64,000 nt of DNA from Hermodice carunculata (Eukaryota > Annelida > Polychaeta > Eunicida > Amphinomidae), in NCBI GenBank assembly GCA_964020975.1, contig OZ026612.1:131587741-131651740 (forward strand). The letters are read 5' to 3'. Of this stretch, positions 1 to 11,327 are shown one piece after another. The notes below the pieces were generated by a model. The model was not told the origin of the DNA. It saw only the letters and a list, made by a program, of their open reading frames with translations, and ran no database searches. The translations under genes and the position numbers were made by a program. Positions within the stretch are counted from its first letter, which is position 1, and each line of letters begins with the position of its first letter.

Positions 1-418
1 TGGCAGATAAACGATGAGCTGGAGGAAGTCAGCATGGTCTGATCTGTAATTGTAGAAGGAAATCTCCTCCTCTGTGTGCAATACATACACAAGTACATAC
101 ACAGATACTGCTGGCTATATCAACAAACCAATACAGAAGATATCGAGGCCAGCAATGACTTCTAGCTAACTGCCTCTCAGCAGCCAATCTCCTCTTCATC
201 TTTATGATCACGTGTATCAGATCGACTATCAACTCTGATATCAGTTGTTTACTTCAAATATTTTATTATCATCTGCACAGGATCTGGTGCAGCAAATAAA
301 GAAGGCAAGATAAAGTTGCCAAAATAAATAAACATTTTGGTCACAGCAGATCATTTCATAAACAATCAAATACTGGTATTCATCTTCAAAAACTGCCAGT
401 GTCAGAGTGGAGACCGTC
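1..418. other. Non-coding, nothing recognised
   Basis: Short open frames here show no known domain and no repeat family was recognised. Confidence 0.5.
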
Positions 419-666
419 TTAACTCTTTAAGTGCCAAATTTTGGACTGAGTCAACAGCTTTTCTTAGTGTGCATTGGTCACAATGCCCCCAATTCCTGCT
501 GAGAAAAGTTGTTGACCTGGAATATTTTCCCTGGAACTAGTGACATGCTGGTACTTGAATGAAAGGTCTTTTTAAGAGGAATACAAATCTCAGATCCTAA
601 TAATAATTCAGACTAGTTTGACTTTAGTAGATTGACTTTAGACGTGATTGGCACTGACAGAGTTAA
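419..666 (+). mobile_element. piggyBac-like MITE, copy 1
   Basis: A 248-bp element begins TTAACTCTTTAAGTGCCAA and ends GGCACTGACAGAGTTAA, so TTAA lies at both ends and the inverted repeats read CTCTTT/CAGTGCC. Inside is an imperfect palindrome around the words GTCAACAGCTTTTCT and AGAAAAGTTGTTGAC, followed by a conserved block containing GCTGGTACTTGAATG. The same layout recurs at 13942, 28089, 38540 and 40148. TTAA duplication with a CYCTTT terminus is typical of piggyBac elements; the family assignment is inferred from the ends. No coding capacity. Confidence 0.65.
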
Positions 667-1318
667 ATACCAACATGCAGAAACTCCTTGCTGTGTGTAA
701 TTGTCAGTGCCTACTGACCAATTCCATATACAATAATTTAAGGATGCAATGTTACAATAGCAGGTACCCAATAGCATGTAACCCTCCCTTTTAAAGGAAA
801 AAATTTATGTTTGTGACAAAATGATATTTACATGTAGCAAAAAGTAATTCCTGAGACTGATGTCAGATATAAAACACTAATCCTATAATAATGACAGTCT
901 TGCCATGTGGCAGGGCAACAGGCAACAGACTACACCTAGAAATCCTTTCAGTTTAAAAAAACAAAAACCAGTAAATAAGAAATTAGAATGGTGGAAAAAA
1001 ATGCTAAAATGGCTTGCCATAGACGACACAGCTTCATTGGTATGAGCAACCAGCAATTCACAACAATGTTCCACTTCCACCATGCTTTTCTGCAAATACT
1101 ATGATCTCTTTTTTTCTCCACCAATTAATTTTAGTTTTGGTCTAAACTGACAGGTATCAGTACATTTACATACTATTATCACCACAGATATTTTGCAAAT
1201 TGTAAGCATACATTTTCATTATATTATGTTTATAAATTGTGTGTTTTTGCATAATGAACATGACACATGTTGTAACATATGACTTTCTAAACATATACAA
1301 AGTGGCTGGTATATATAG
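667..1318. other. Non-coding, nothing recognised
   Basis: AT-rich sequence without credible coding frames or repeats. Confidence 0.5.
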
Positions 1319-2015
1319 AATCTTACATGGCAGTGAGTGAGTTACGATTTTTCTCTCACGAGGGATCGTTGTTGGTGGGGAAAATCACGAGTGACCGCAG
1401 GTCACGAGTGATTTTCCCCACCAACAACGATCCCGAGTGAGAGAAAAATCGTCACTCACTCACTGCCATGTAAGATTTTATTTATTCTATGTTTAATCGA
1501 GTATTTACCGCAAAAATTGTCGCTCTTGTTGCTTAGGTGTCGCCATTTTGAAGCGGAGACTTTTCACTTGGAGTCACTGTAAATCACGTGACTTAAACAT
1601 TATTACAAGTAAATTGTGACGCGCCTGCATCAGTGACGTAGTGCATTAACGTTTAGACAAAATCAAATGTGCGCGAGGGATATTTGATTATACATCATGC
1701 GTGACGTAAATAACTGCGACGAACACAAACAAACACGGTACACCAGGTAGGCGTTGTAAGTAGGCCTACGGCATATTTTTGGCGATAAATACCCATTCAA
1801 GCACAGAATAAACAAAATATTACATGGCTGGATTGCGAGTTACTTTTTTTTTCTCTCACTCGGGATCGTTGTTGGTCTGGTACTGGTAGGCATCAGCGGC
1901 AAGGGGACGGGTGCCGAAGCGGCGCTACCGGTCATGACATGTGACCTACCGTGAGTTACTATTTCTGGATTTCACTCCAGAAAATGATAACTCACTGCCA
2001 AACATAGAATAAATG
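1319..2015 (+). mobile_element. Foldback element with a 159-bp near-perfect palindrome
   Basis: Positions 1319-1396 and 1400-1477 are almost perfect inverted copies around the centre GTGACC-GCA-GGTCAC; the arms contain GGGATCGTTGTTGGTGGGG and end in AATCTTACATGGCAGTGAG. A related but diverged arm starts near 1823 (ATTACATGG, then CTCTCACTCGGGATCGTTG) and a second small palindrome ends near 2000. The word TTTATTCTATGTT after the first palindrome is inverted near 2002-2014, which suggests one composite element. The interior is CpG-rich against AT-rich flanks. No protein was recognised. The outer limits are approximate. Confidence 0.6.
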
Positions 2016-4524
2016 TAGTTCACATCTTGTGCATTTTTGACATAAACAAAAAAGCATAGGATGATGATGGGTGTTCAAGCTAACTGTAGGTCCATGCACT
2101 CAGCTAGCACACAAGTTTGATTTTCTCGTCTTAATGCCATGACCAGCTGCCCAAGGGATTGACCTATACACACAGCTGACTGCAATTATAGTCAGTGTCC
2201 AAGCCTATGTCTATATGGTGCTCAGTAAGAGATCGATCCATCTCTCCCATATGGTTCCAAACACCCAATTGTGTCCACAGAACATGAGTCCAAGTGAACT
2301 GAAAGTGCGCACTAGTATCAACCTGCATTTGTCTACATGGCATTGTATGGTCCAATGAGGTTTCGATGTTCTGACAGATGATAAGTAGAGACATAGAGTA
2401 TCCATTTTTATCCACTAATTATAGCCATGTTGCCCAGAAAAGCTCGATAATACAGACTGGAGGTTCAGTTATCCATATCTTTATACTTCCATGGTAGGGA
2501 TTACCAGTCACATGATCTGTAAAAACCATGTATTTCATGTTGGGATTACTGGCACTATTATAATGTTAAGTTGGTTGTGTTTTTTTTTCAAAAAGGTATT
2601 CAATATACAATCAATCATTTCATTGTTCTTGCAGAGATTGAGTTACCAGGCTGAGAGTCGAGGGGTGTGCAGAAGTGCTGGTGGGAATGGATCCTATATG
2701 TCCTATAGGTTAATTATTCTATTAAGCCAATAAGGTTGGACCAGCTGCCCAAGGGGCCATGCAGTCCTAGTTGACACTGGGCTGATCAGATATGTTTGGT
2801 TGCAATACTCTTCCCTGTCCACACACAAATGACAGAATCTCTGGGCCTGATTGCATACACCTACACTGTGTTCAGCTCCTGATTTGGTCATAATCACTAC
2901 TCTGAGAGGTCCCATGTGGACAACTGAACTGCTCGCTTATGGCCTGGCGGGAGGGGGAGGGGAGGGTACTGCCTTACTGTGGTTGGTGTAGATTGTAGTT
3001 AAGACTGTTTTTTAACCTTAAATTTGTAGAATTTTGACCTCCATTGTAACTGAAATTAGACCCTCCTTTCCCATAAACTGCGTATGAATTGTAACCCTTT
3101 ATTTTTACATGCCAGCCTCGAGGCGCAGTGAATTCTCACCAGGACTGCTGTGAATAATTTATATCAGTGACTAGCGAATGTTTTAAGCAAGTGACAGATC
3201 AAATAGCCAATTTATATTTTTTAAAATGCAGAAGTTCAATCCTCCAGTTTAGACAAATTGTAAAATATAGACCCCCGTCCCCTCCAAAAAAAGAAAACAA
3301 ACAAAAAACAAAACGAAAAAAAAAAAAACAGATAAAGCTGAAGGGGTTTGACCCGCCCCCTCTCCCAGAGCCTACACATCCTTTTTGGGGCCACGTACCC
3401 CCCATATGGTATGTGACAGACACAAAAATGATCATGTAGACATATGGCCTTAGACATCATATGCTGACCCTAGCTACAGCGGTACATACCAATGTTACAC
3501 ACATATAATTTTGCTTGCTGAACAACCTGGGAAGCCTATGTAGTCACCCATTGCTCCTGGCAGGCCCAGGGCAGGCCATACTTCAAATTGGCTTAATGCA
3601 GCTAGGTGTAGCCTTCACTGCACTCACCATGCTGTGACGCAGGCACATCACCTACATCAAATAGACGGCCTTCATACAACTGCTGCCAGTATGGGAGCTG
3701 ATCAAAGTGACACAACTCTACCCACTATTTGCCGGGGTGCTTCAGGCTAGTTTGTGTCAAATACACTGCTGCTCTCCCATCAACATGCCATTTACTGTAC
3801 ACTGAAACTTGTATCAAGTTCGCTCAACTGCAGCATATCACTATGTTGCCTTATTCTCTTGCTTCACAAGGAATGTCACTTAATAACCAGGTTATTAGAA
3901 ACTGAATATGCATGACCAGTAATTTATTGTATATTGATGATGTGGTGCCATGCTACCTGTATATGGCCAGAGAATGGGTCCACAATTCAAAGTGTTGCCA
4001 TTTACAACACCACAGAAAACACCTGCAGAACCATTTATCATACTGTAGTCTCACCAAATGCTACAATACAGCTACATACAAAATTAATTATAAGGACACA
4101 AGCAACAGTGCCACATTTTCCACCTAGTTCTGGACAAAAAAAATGATATCTCTATATACTCCACAGTCAATTCAGTCACTGTCTGTGTCTTCAACCCACA
4201 CATTTATCATTTAAGCCAGGTTGGGAAATTGAAGTTGTCATCACCTGCCACAAATGCTTTGAGCATGAAACTCAAGAATTTTGTCACTTACAATATTTTT
4301 CCCCGTTTGGGTTGAACCTGAGGACGTATATGCTATTTTTGCCTATTTTTCATTTCAAACCATCTCTAAACATGACCATAATATAAATTACAATAATTTG
4401 CTTCCTGTGTCTGTGGACAGAGGGAGCTATAATAATAATATGGATAAATGTACATCTGGTTGCTTCATGCTTTTAGAAAAAATGACAGAAGAGATTTACA
4501 AATTTACTTGCATGACCTGATCTG
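2016..4524. other. Non-coding stretch with one G-quadruplex motif
   Basis: No gene or repeat family was recognised apart from a G-run motif at 2949-2966 and A-rich runs near 3287-3330. Confidence 0.5.
2949..2966 (+). other. G-quadruplex-forming motif
   Basis: Four G-runs (GGG, GGGGG, GGGG, GGG) are separated by single A residues, the canonical layout for a very stable intramolecular G-quadruplex. No promoter or gene start is recognisable next to it. Confidence 0.6.
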
Positions 4525-5317
4525 GATCACTGAGGTTGATAGTATTCCACTCACATTGATCCTACATTCTAAAGAAGAAATCACCTGAACCACAGCATTC
4601 TTATATACATTTGAAAATAATCATCTGGATTGCTGGAGAATTTCACAGAATGTTATGCATTTTAACAAATAATCACCTGGATTACAAAAACATTACAGAA
4701 TTCTTGTCATACAATAAAAAGAATTTATCATTTGGATAACCATGGAGAACCTAGCAGCATGCATTCTTGTAGTGCATTTTAGAAAATTAATCATTTGGAT
4801 AATTGGAGGATTACAACTCTCTAGTTTTATATAGATTTCATAGAAGTTAGAATGTGGGAGAAGACAGCACATTCATCAACACCGTTTATATAATAAGCTG
4901 TTTGGCTCACATGGGGTTAATACCTTTTAGAGATATGCTCATCTGGATTTCTGGAGTTTAATGAAGAGCACCGCTTTGATGGTGAGTACATTGACACTGC
5001 TACTTCTAGCCCGTGACCAGGAGGACCCCCATAGCCTCTGCTATAGTAATCACTGACAGCTCCACTCTTTCATGATGGTTTCAGCATGCTAAAAGATTGT
5101 ACAATTTAAGGCTTATACAGATTACTTCAAAGGCAAACTATGGTGAAGATAATATATTTGCTCTACTTCCTCATGTTTACTTATTTAAACTGATAAGGGG
5201 AGTTGCTTTACCAGTTGGGGGCCAGCTCTTGGTTGCTGTGACTCATCTGCCACAATATATAGAGTTCTTGTGCGAAGTTTTAAAGGGACTTAATTACCAG
5301 CATGTCATGGATCACTG
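4525..5317 (+). repeat. Degenerate repeat with CATCTGGAT words, then unique sequence
   Basis: Between about 4530 and 4960 the phrase AATCATCTGGATTGCTGGAG and diverged forms recur roughly every 50-70 bases (4618, 4668, 4726, 4790, 4928). This looks like an old decayed minisatellite. The remainder up to the next array holds nothing recognised. Confidence 0.4.
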
Positions 5318-6258
5318 ACAACTACATTCTTTATGTATTCCTGACTGCTACACTCTTTACGTATTCCTGACTGCTACACTCTTTATGTATTCCTGACTGC
5401 CACACTCTTTATGTATTCCTGACAGCTACCATCTTTAGGAATCTTTCATAGGTACATTCTTAAGGGATCACTGACAGATATGCCCTTGAGGGATCACTGA
5501 CAGCTACACTTCTGTAGATCTCTGACAGCTACACTCTTTGTGGATCTCTGACAGCTACACTCATTATGGATCTCGGACAGTTACACTCTTTGTGGATCTC
5601 TGACAGCTATACTCTTAAAGGATCACTGAAAGCTACATTCTTCAGCTATCAACGAGAGCTACATTCTTAAGGGATCACAGAGAGCAATGTATTTGGGTAT
5701 CACTGACAGCAAGATTCTTTAACGGTCACTTACAGTAATGCTTTTTAGCAATCACTGACAGCTACACCCTTTTGAGATCACTGATAGCTACACTCCTTAT
5801 GGATCTCTCACCTACACTTTTTAAGGATCAATGACAGGTATGCCCTTTAGGGATCACTGACAACTACACACTTTTGGGATCATTTGCAGCTACACTCTTT
5901 ATGGATCTCTGACAGCTACACTCTTCAGGGATTGCAGACAACTAAACCCTTTATAGATCCTTGGCAACTATGCTCTTTTGGGATCACAGAGAGCTACACT
6001 ATTTCGCGATCACCAATAGCTGTATTCTTTGGGGATCTCTGAGAGCTTCCTCCTTTAGGGATTACTGACAGCTACTTTTTAGAGATTGTTGACAGCTACA
6101 CTCCTTATGGATTACTGACAGCTACACTCCTTAGGGATCATGGGCATCTATGCTCTTCAGGAACCACTGCCAGCTACACTCTTCAGTGATCATTGACAGC
6201 TATACTCTGTAGCGATTGGTCACAGCTACACTATTTAGGGATCACTGACAGCTATAAT
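5318..6258 (+). repeat. ~30-bp minisatellite, left part
   Basis: About 30 diverged copies of a 27-32-bp unit built on GATCACTGACAGCTACACTC followed by TTTAGG or TTTATG. The first copies (5318-5420) are a variant with GTATTCCTGACTGCTACACT. The array stops abruptly where LINE sequence begins and resumes after it at 7293. Confidence 0.8.
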
Positions 6259-7292
6259 TAATGAATTATCATTAAATGTTGATAAATCAAAATTTATGAT
6301 CTTTCATCATTCAAATAAAAAAGTTAATAAACCACACTTAAAAATGAATAATATCCCAATAATCCAAGTCTCATTTTTTAACTTTCTAGGGCTTACAATT
6401 GATGATAAATTGACATGGAAGGAGCATGTTACCAAAATTTCAAGTAAAATATCAAGAGTTATCGCAATTCTAAATAAACATAAACATCAACTTCCGCTGA
6501 AAGTTAAAATAACTATGTATAACTCATTAATACTTCCACATATAAATTTTGGAATACTTCTATGGGGATTTAAACTTTCAAAAATTGAAAAACTTCAGAA
6601 AAAAGCAGTACGCTGTATAAATTGTAGTAAATACAATGCCCATTCAGAACCAATTTTGAAAGCTCTCAAACTTTTAAAAATTCAAGACATTTTTACATCA
6701 GCTAAATTAAAATTCTATTATAAATTTATCCATAATGATCTACCCATAAGATTACTCTCTTTTCAATTCATCCCAATAAATGAAATAAACAATTATAGCA
6801 ACAGACATTGTGATAACCTTTTTATTAATAGAGTCAATAAAATATTTGCAAAACAGAGTTTAAACTATGATATTCCAGTCACAGTGAATCAAACAGATAA
6901 GAATGTTATAAGGAAAATACATACTCATAGTTTACAAGGGTTTTCCTTGCATATTAAAAATACTTTTTTGAATAATTCTGAACAGAGTTGTAATACATAT
7001 AACTGCTATGTTTGTCAAAATAATTAACAATTATATTTTCCCACCCATGTTGTGTGTGTAAACTGTATTATATCTTGAAGTTTATTTCGACATTTATTGT
7101 TCAAGTAACTGCCATCTATATTGTTTCAAATGTTTAAGACTTAAAGGTGGCTCCTATGAGAGCGACATATATTTGTCTTAATAGGAGTCCCCCTAGCCAC
7201 ATCAATTTTTTTATCATTATGTACATATATCTCAATATTGAAATCGTCATTGTATTGATTGGCTAAAATAAATGAGTTTTGAGTTTGAGTTT
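6259..7292 (+). mobile_element. LINE (non-LTR retrotransposon), 5'-truncated, inserted in a minisatellite
   Basis: An open frame enters from the truncated 5' end (in frame from about 6260) and runs to a stop at 7027. It reads as the end of a reverse transcriptase: LNVDKSKFMIFH, then FLGLTIDDKLTWKEHV (a YLG-type motif), then NSLILPHINFGILLWG, then a LINE-type C-terminal domain (KLQKKAVRCIN, HNDLPIRLL). The palm with its catalytic aspartates and the endonuclease are missing, so the copy is dead on arrival. The 3' UTR ends in TGAGTTTTGAGTTTGAG, a microsatellite-like tail typical of CR1/jockey-related LINEs. Flanking repeat matches on both sides (GACAGCTATA before, TATACTCTGTAG after), giving a possible TATA duplication. 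Confidence 0.85.
6296..7027 (+). CDS. Reverse transcriptase C-terminal fragment of the LINE
   Basis: 243 codons from the first ATG, but the frame is open upstream to the truncation point, so this ATG is internal to the original ORF2. It holds the thumb/connection region following the RT palm and the C-terminal region. It contains no stop, which suggests a fairly young insertion. No activity is expected because the YADD palm motif is absent. Confidence 0.7.
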   Translation: MIFHHSNKKVNKPHLKMNNIPIIQVSFFNFLGLTIDDKLTWKEHVTKISSKISRVIAILNKHKHQLPLKVKITMYNSLILPHINFGILLWGFKLSKIEKLQKKAVRCINCSKYNAHSEPILKALKLLKIQDIFTSAKLKFYYKFIHNDLPIRLLSFQFIPINEINNYSNRHCDNLFINRVNKIFAKQSLNYDIPVTVNQTDKNVIRKIHTHSLQGFSLHIKNTFLNNSEQSCNTYNCYVCQNN

Positions 7293-7430
7293 GAGTATAC
7301 TCTGTAGCGATTGGTCACAGCTATACTCTGTAGTGACTGGTCACAGCTACACTCTTTAGGGATCACCGACAGCTATGCTCTTCAGTGATTATTGACAACT
7401 ATACCCTTCAGGGATCCTCACCACTGACAC
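7293..7430 (+). repeat. ~30-bp minisatellite, right part
   Basis: Continuation of the array interrupted at 6258; the first units (ACTCTGTAGCGATTGGTCAC) match units just left of the LINE at about 6206-6228, showing that the array predates the insertion. Confidence 0.75.
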
Positions 7431-8810
7431 TTAATGCCGTGATGATTTTTTAAAAACTGACTTTGCTAACACTATAAGAGGTACACCACCTGGTACTTGC
7501 ATTTGTTATGTTCCAGACAGGTTTCTGTGTGCTTTTGATTTTTAGGAGAATTACTAAGCAAAACATTAAACTCAATCACATGTGATACCCCAAGGCATAT
7601 GTTTCCTTGTGTTATAAAAATGCTGAAATTTTGAAACAAATTTAACTTTTGGACAAAAGAGATCTTCATAACTTGAATGTGAATGAAACCAACTGGACCT
7701 GGGAGTTCAGATGTTTACATGTACAAAACCAAAGGCCTTAATCAGTATTTGACAGCTGTGTGCATGTTATTTACGAAAGACATCAAGGGCATGGGTATTT
7801 TTATTTAATAATTAAGGAGGCCAGTACTTATACAACCTTAACAAGTGGCTGACTGCCACCCAGCTAGACATTTTTCCTTTCAAAATTACTCTCTCATTGA
7901 TCGCTTTCATTTTCCTACTGCTGTTGTCCTCATTGGAGCCCTAGCTGCTCCAGGTTGACACAGCTCTGTGCTCCTAATGGCACTGGTCAGTCTAGGTAAC
8001 GGTCCATGTGACTGTAGACTCGAGCTGTTCAATATGTGTCAAGGTACCAATCCAGCTCTAGCTATATCATTAAAGTTCCTTTGACAGTACACCTAGGAGC
8101 AGGGTGCATCACCTGTCTACAGGAACGCGTCCTTATTCACTTGTGCATGATAATGGGGTACACAGAAATGACCACTAAATAAGATGGAACCCACTCGGCC
8201 ACGGTGAAAATTGCCCAAATACTTCATGGATCTGTTACCAATGTTACCTCCCCATGAAATTAGAGAGCCTGAAGCCAGTAATGATGAAAACTTCTAAAGG
8301 TATCTGGATGTCTTACTACCTGATTTGAGGCAATCAACAATCAAGTTATCAGACACACTTCACCACACACCAAAAAAATAGGCATGTGTGCAACTGCCTT
8401 GCTGCCACACGTAGCAGCCTGCCATATGTCTCCTTCAGTAATGTGGCCAGCTTCAGCTCATAAAAGCAGCTACTAGCCTCAAAATATATTAACCCTTGTG
8501 ATCTCAATAACTGAATTGCATTTCATCCATATAGCTAATTAATTTATTGATTTAGAATCAAAGGAAACTACAGAAAATGACACTGAAGGTTTATACTTGG
8601 TTATAATGATGCTTAGCAATGATGATGAATTAAAGTTTAAATTGTATGACAAATGAGATCAGTTGCAGTTTCACATTGTTAACTACCCTCACATGGCTAG
8701 TAACAATCCTACTGGGCCTGCGTATGGCATCTATATGTCATGGTTGACTGCATTTGCTAGTGTATGCACTCATTTTGACAACTGTAACTTCCGCCATACA
8801 CTTTTACTTG
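7431..8810. other. Non-coding, nothing recognised
   Basis: Short frames only; no repeat family recognised. Confidence 0.5.
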
Positions 8811-9003
8811 ATAAGCTTGTAAAACAGAGATATTTGATAAGCTTGTAAAACAGAGATATTCAAAAAATAAGTTGAAAAAATCATTTTTGAAATTTGTAGA
8901 TAAAAATGAGTTATTAATGTGCAAATATAAGGCGGATTTGAAAAGTTATATAAATGAGGTTGCGAATGAGTATTAATTGTACTCAGCAATTTATAATGGT
9001 ATA
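8811..9003 (+). other. Possible second LINE 3' end, with a 25-bp tandem duplication
   Basis: TTGATAAGCTTGTAAAACAG is directly duplicated (about 8809 and 8835). Downstream a plus-strand frame reads LKKSFLKFVDKNELLMCKY and ends near 8975, resembling the last residues of many LINE ORF2 proteins, then runs into the same GAATA microsatellite that forms the tail of the minus-strand LINE. The LINE identity of this left piece is weakly supported. Confidence 0.3.
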
Positions 9004-9073
9004 TGTATGAATAGAATAGAATAGAATAGAATAGAATAGAATAGAATAGAATAGAATAGAATAGAATAGAATA
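9004..9073 (+). repeat. (GAATA)n microsatellite, LINE tail
   Basis: About 13 perfect copies of a five-base unit. On the minus strand it is the 3' tail (CTATT)n of the adjoining LINE. A second copy of that LINE at 18141 has the same tail with three units, so the tail belongs to the element. Confidence 0.85.
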
Positions 9074-9501
9074 GCTTTATTTGGTCTTAACAATGTACCC
9101 AATGTGGTACAAGAATACATTAATTAGTTTTAAACCAGGAGACCATACATTAAGACTTTGAGGAGTTGCTGACACGTAGGCCACCCTCAAGATATACTTT
9201 GCTTAATTACTGTTTAAACTCATATGCTGTAAGATTTCTACCATAATACTGTAGGCTGAATGACAGCAGATATTACAAAACTTAAGTTGATAGACCAAGT
9301 GACAATAATACATATAATATGACTGATTATCGTCTGTTGCAGATCTGACAATTAACGATGTTACAATACAATTAATTTCATATTGGTTAATAATATAATT
9401 TTTAGCATATTGTGAGAAGCCTTTTAAGGAGTGTGTGTCAATTTTTGTTATTACTATCTCAAGTAGGTAATTTTCATTAATTAAATCTGGTATTTTATGT
9501 C

Positions 9502-9819
9502 TTAAATGTAAGCAATGAACTTAGTATTAGTAAATACTATTGGGATCATTGGAGTTAAAACAGGAATATTATGCACTGTTGCATCATATCTGCGTGGTAT
9601 TGTTACAGTTCTTCTGGGTCTATCAGTGCATTGAATCTGGTGAAAGTTGAACATATCATTGTCATAGTTAGGCAACATATTGTTTTTGTACTTGTAGTAT
9701 ATTTTGATACAGGATAGCTTGAATATATCACTGAACTTAAGAAGACCAAGTTTTTTAAAGATTGGAGATGTGTGTGCATTGTACTTGCTATTACTGATAA
9801 GTCTTATCGAATGGAGCAA
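9502..9819 (-). CDS. LINE ORF2 C-terminal fragment
   Basis: About 105 codons on the minus strand, homologous in order and spacing to the C-terminal domain of the 6.3-kb LINE protein. The Met start is internal to the original frame. A remnant with no enzymatic domain. Confidence 0.6.
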   Translation of the reverse strand: MLHSIRLISNSKYNAHTSPIFKKLGLLKFSDIFKLSCIKIYYKYKNNMLPNYDNDMFNFHQIQCTDRPRRTVTIPRRYDATVHNIPVLTPMIPIVFTNTKFIAYI

Positions 9820-9830
9820 GATACCTCTTA

Positions 9831-10296
9831 AAGTTGAGAGTTGAATGCATCAAATTGGTTTAAGCTACTGCTAACTTTTAGTTAGTACCTGTCTCAATTC
9901 AGGAGACAGGTGTTTTTCTCAATACTATATTTATGTCCGGTGTATGTCGATCTTGATCTAAGTGGATTTTGACATGCCTTGTTTTATGGCTGGCGATTTT
10001 GATCATGGTTGAATCTTGACTACACGGAATTTGGTGCAGTCTCTTTGACATCATTAAAGCTGTTGTCGACTTCTACTTTTCCTGACAGTCATTATCATTT
10101 TATGGATGTTACATGTTTAGAGTTGATGGCAGATGCATGGCTTGATGAATGATCAGCACTGGTATGTAATTGGTCATGTTCATGTTTACTTGTCATATTT
10201 GGATGGCTTCAAAATTGGACTGAATTAGCATATTAATCTTGGTAAGTAATGGTCAATGAATAGTTGAATTATAACAAGTTGACGAAAACCCGAACA
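9831..10296. other. Non-coding; one small hairpin
   Basis: ACCTGTCTC and GAGACAGGT (about 9891-9911) form a 9-bp stem with a 7-base loop. Otherwise nothing recognised. Confidence 0.45.
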
Positions 10297-10755
10297 ATAT
10301 CTCCCACCCAGGTACCTATACAAGGGTTCCTGTCTCGAGAGAGCATCCCAAGGATCTCTACCAGGCTTAAAAGGTCACATATGACACAGTTTTGGAGAAA
10401 TAGCCCAGAAACCATTCTGAGACCTTTAATGAACATCACAAATTAACTAAACAAGGGGAATAATTAGCGACACAAAACCATCAAACAGCACACCCAGCAG
10501 GTAAGGACAACAAGCCATAAAAACTTCAGATTGCTAAGTGTAATTTTTGGAGAAAAGGCCCGGAAACCACTCTAGGACCTTGAAGGAACATCACTAATTA
10601 AGTAACGATGAAGAATAATTAGCCACATAAACCATCAAACAGCACACCCAGCAGGTAAGGTCAACAAGCCATAAAAATTTCAGATTGCTAAATGTAATAG
10701 TTTTCTACTACCACACCATATCCCCCCCCCCCCCCCCCCGTGGGTGGGAGATAAT
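10297..10755 (+). mobile_element. Short TIR element with an internal 157-bp tandem duplication
   Basis: Ends are inverted: ATATCTCCCACCCA at 10297-10310 and TGGGTGGGAGATAAT at 10741-10755. Inside, the block containing AACCATCAAACAGCACACCC occurs twice (about 10476 and 10633), as does GGAAACCACTCTAGGACC in a diverged form. A 16-base C-run lies just inside the right end. No coding capacity; superfamily unknown; no target duplication seen with certainty. Confidence 0.5.
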
Positions 10756-10769
10756 AAGGATGCTAGATC

Positions 10770-10955
10770 CATGTTCCTTTCAAAATGACCATTCGTTCAA
10801 GTACCAGCCAGCCTGAGGTTACATGCAATATAATAGTCTGGGTCTACAGCCTTTCTGGGCACGTGTTGTGCTCATTGAGCCTACAGTGCACTGAGGAAAG
10901 CTGTTGATTGAGCCCAAAATGTGGCTCTAAAGCTACATATCACTTTTCTGTTGAT
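10770..10955 (+). mobile_element. piggyBac-like MITE, decayed copy
   Basis: Contains the family words GTTCAAGTACCAGC and GAGGAAAGCTGTTGATTGAG around a GTGCTCATTGAGC palindrome. The TTAA ends are not recognisable. Confidence 0.4.
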
Positions 10956-11327
10956 GGTTATTGTCAACACAAAGTACAAAACAAATTTTTCCCATCAGAA
11001 AACACTTCTCCCTATAACAGATTTCTCTGGATTGCAGGCCAACAAAGCGACCTTTAGTGGTTGACCTCCATGCCCTGCACTTGACCTCAGGTATTGACAA
11101 ATCACATCAGGTTTTCACAACAGACTAACCTTGGAAATTATCTGATGTGTGTTCAGCTGCGTGGGCTTTTCTGTGGTAGATAGGTAAGTATTACTAACAA
11201 ATATGGAAATTATAATAAATTCCTCAGATTTGTGCCACAATATATTACCTATCCACTACATTTGGTAGCTTTACCAATGGAGTGGAGCAGAGAGATCACT
11301 CGGACTCCAGGACAGAAGCATTGTACC
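10956..11327. other. Non-coding, nothing recognised
   Basis: No coding or repeat signal recognised. Confidence 0.45.

Larger units (their letters stand above)
9004..9830 (-). mobile_element. LINE 3' end, 5'-truncated, pentamer tail
   Basis: The minus strand runs from a truncated coding end near 9825 to a 3' UTR (9500-9075) and a (CTATT)n tail. The coding part reads as the C-terminus of a LINE ORF2: SNSKYNAHTSPIFKKLGLLK, then DIFKLSCIKIYYKYKNNMLP, very like the same region of the LINE at 6.3 kb (YNAHSEPILKALKLLKIQDI). The 3' UTR from about 9071 to 9325 is closely repeated at 18151-18405. RT palm and endonuclease are absent. Confidence 0.75.
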
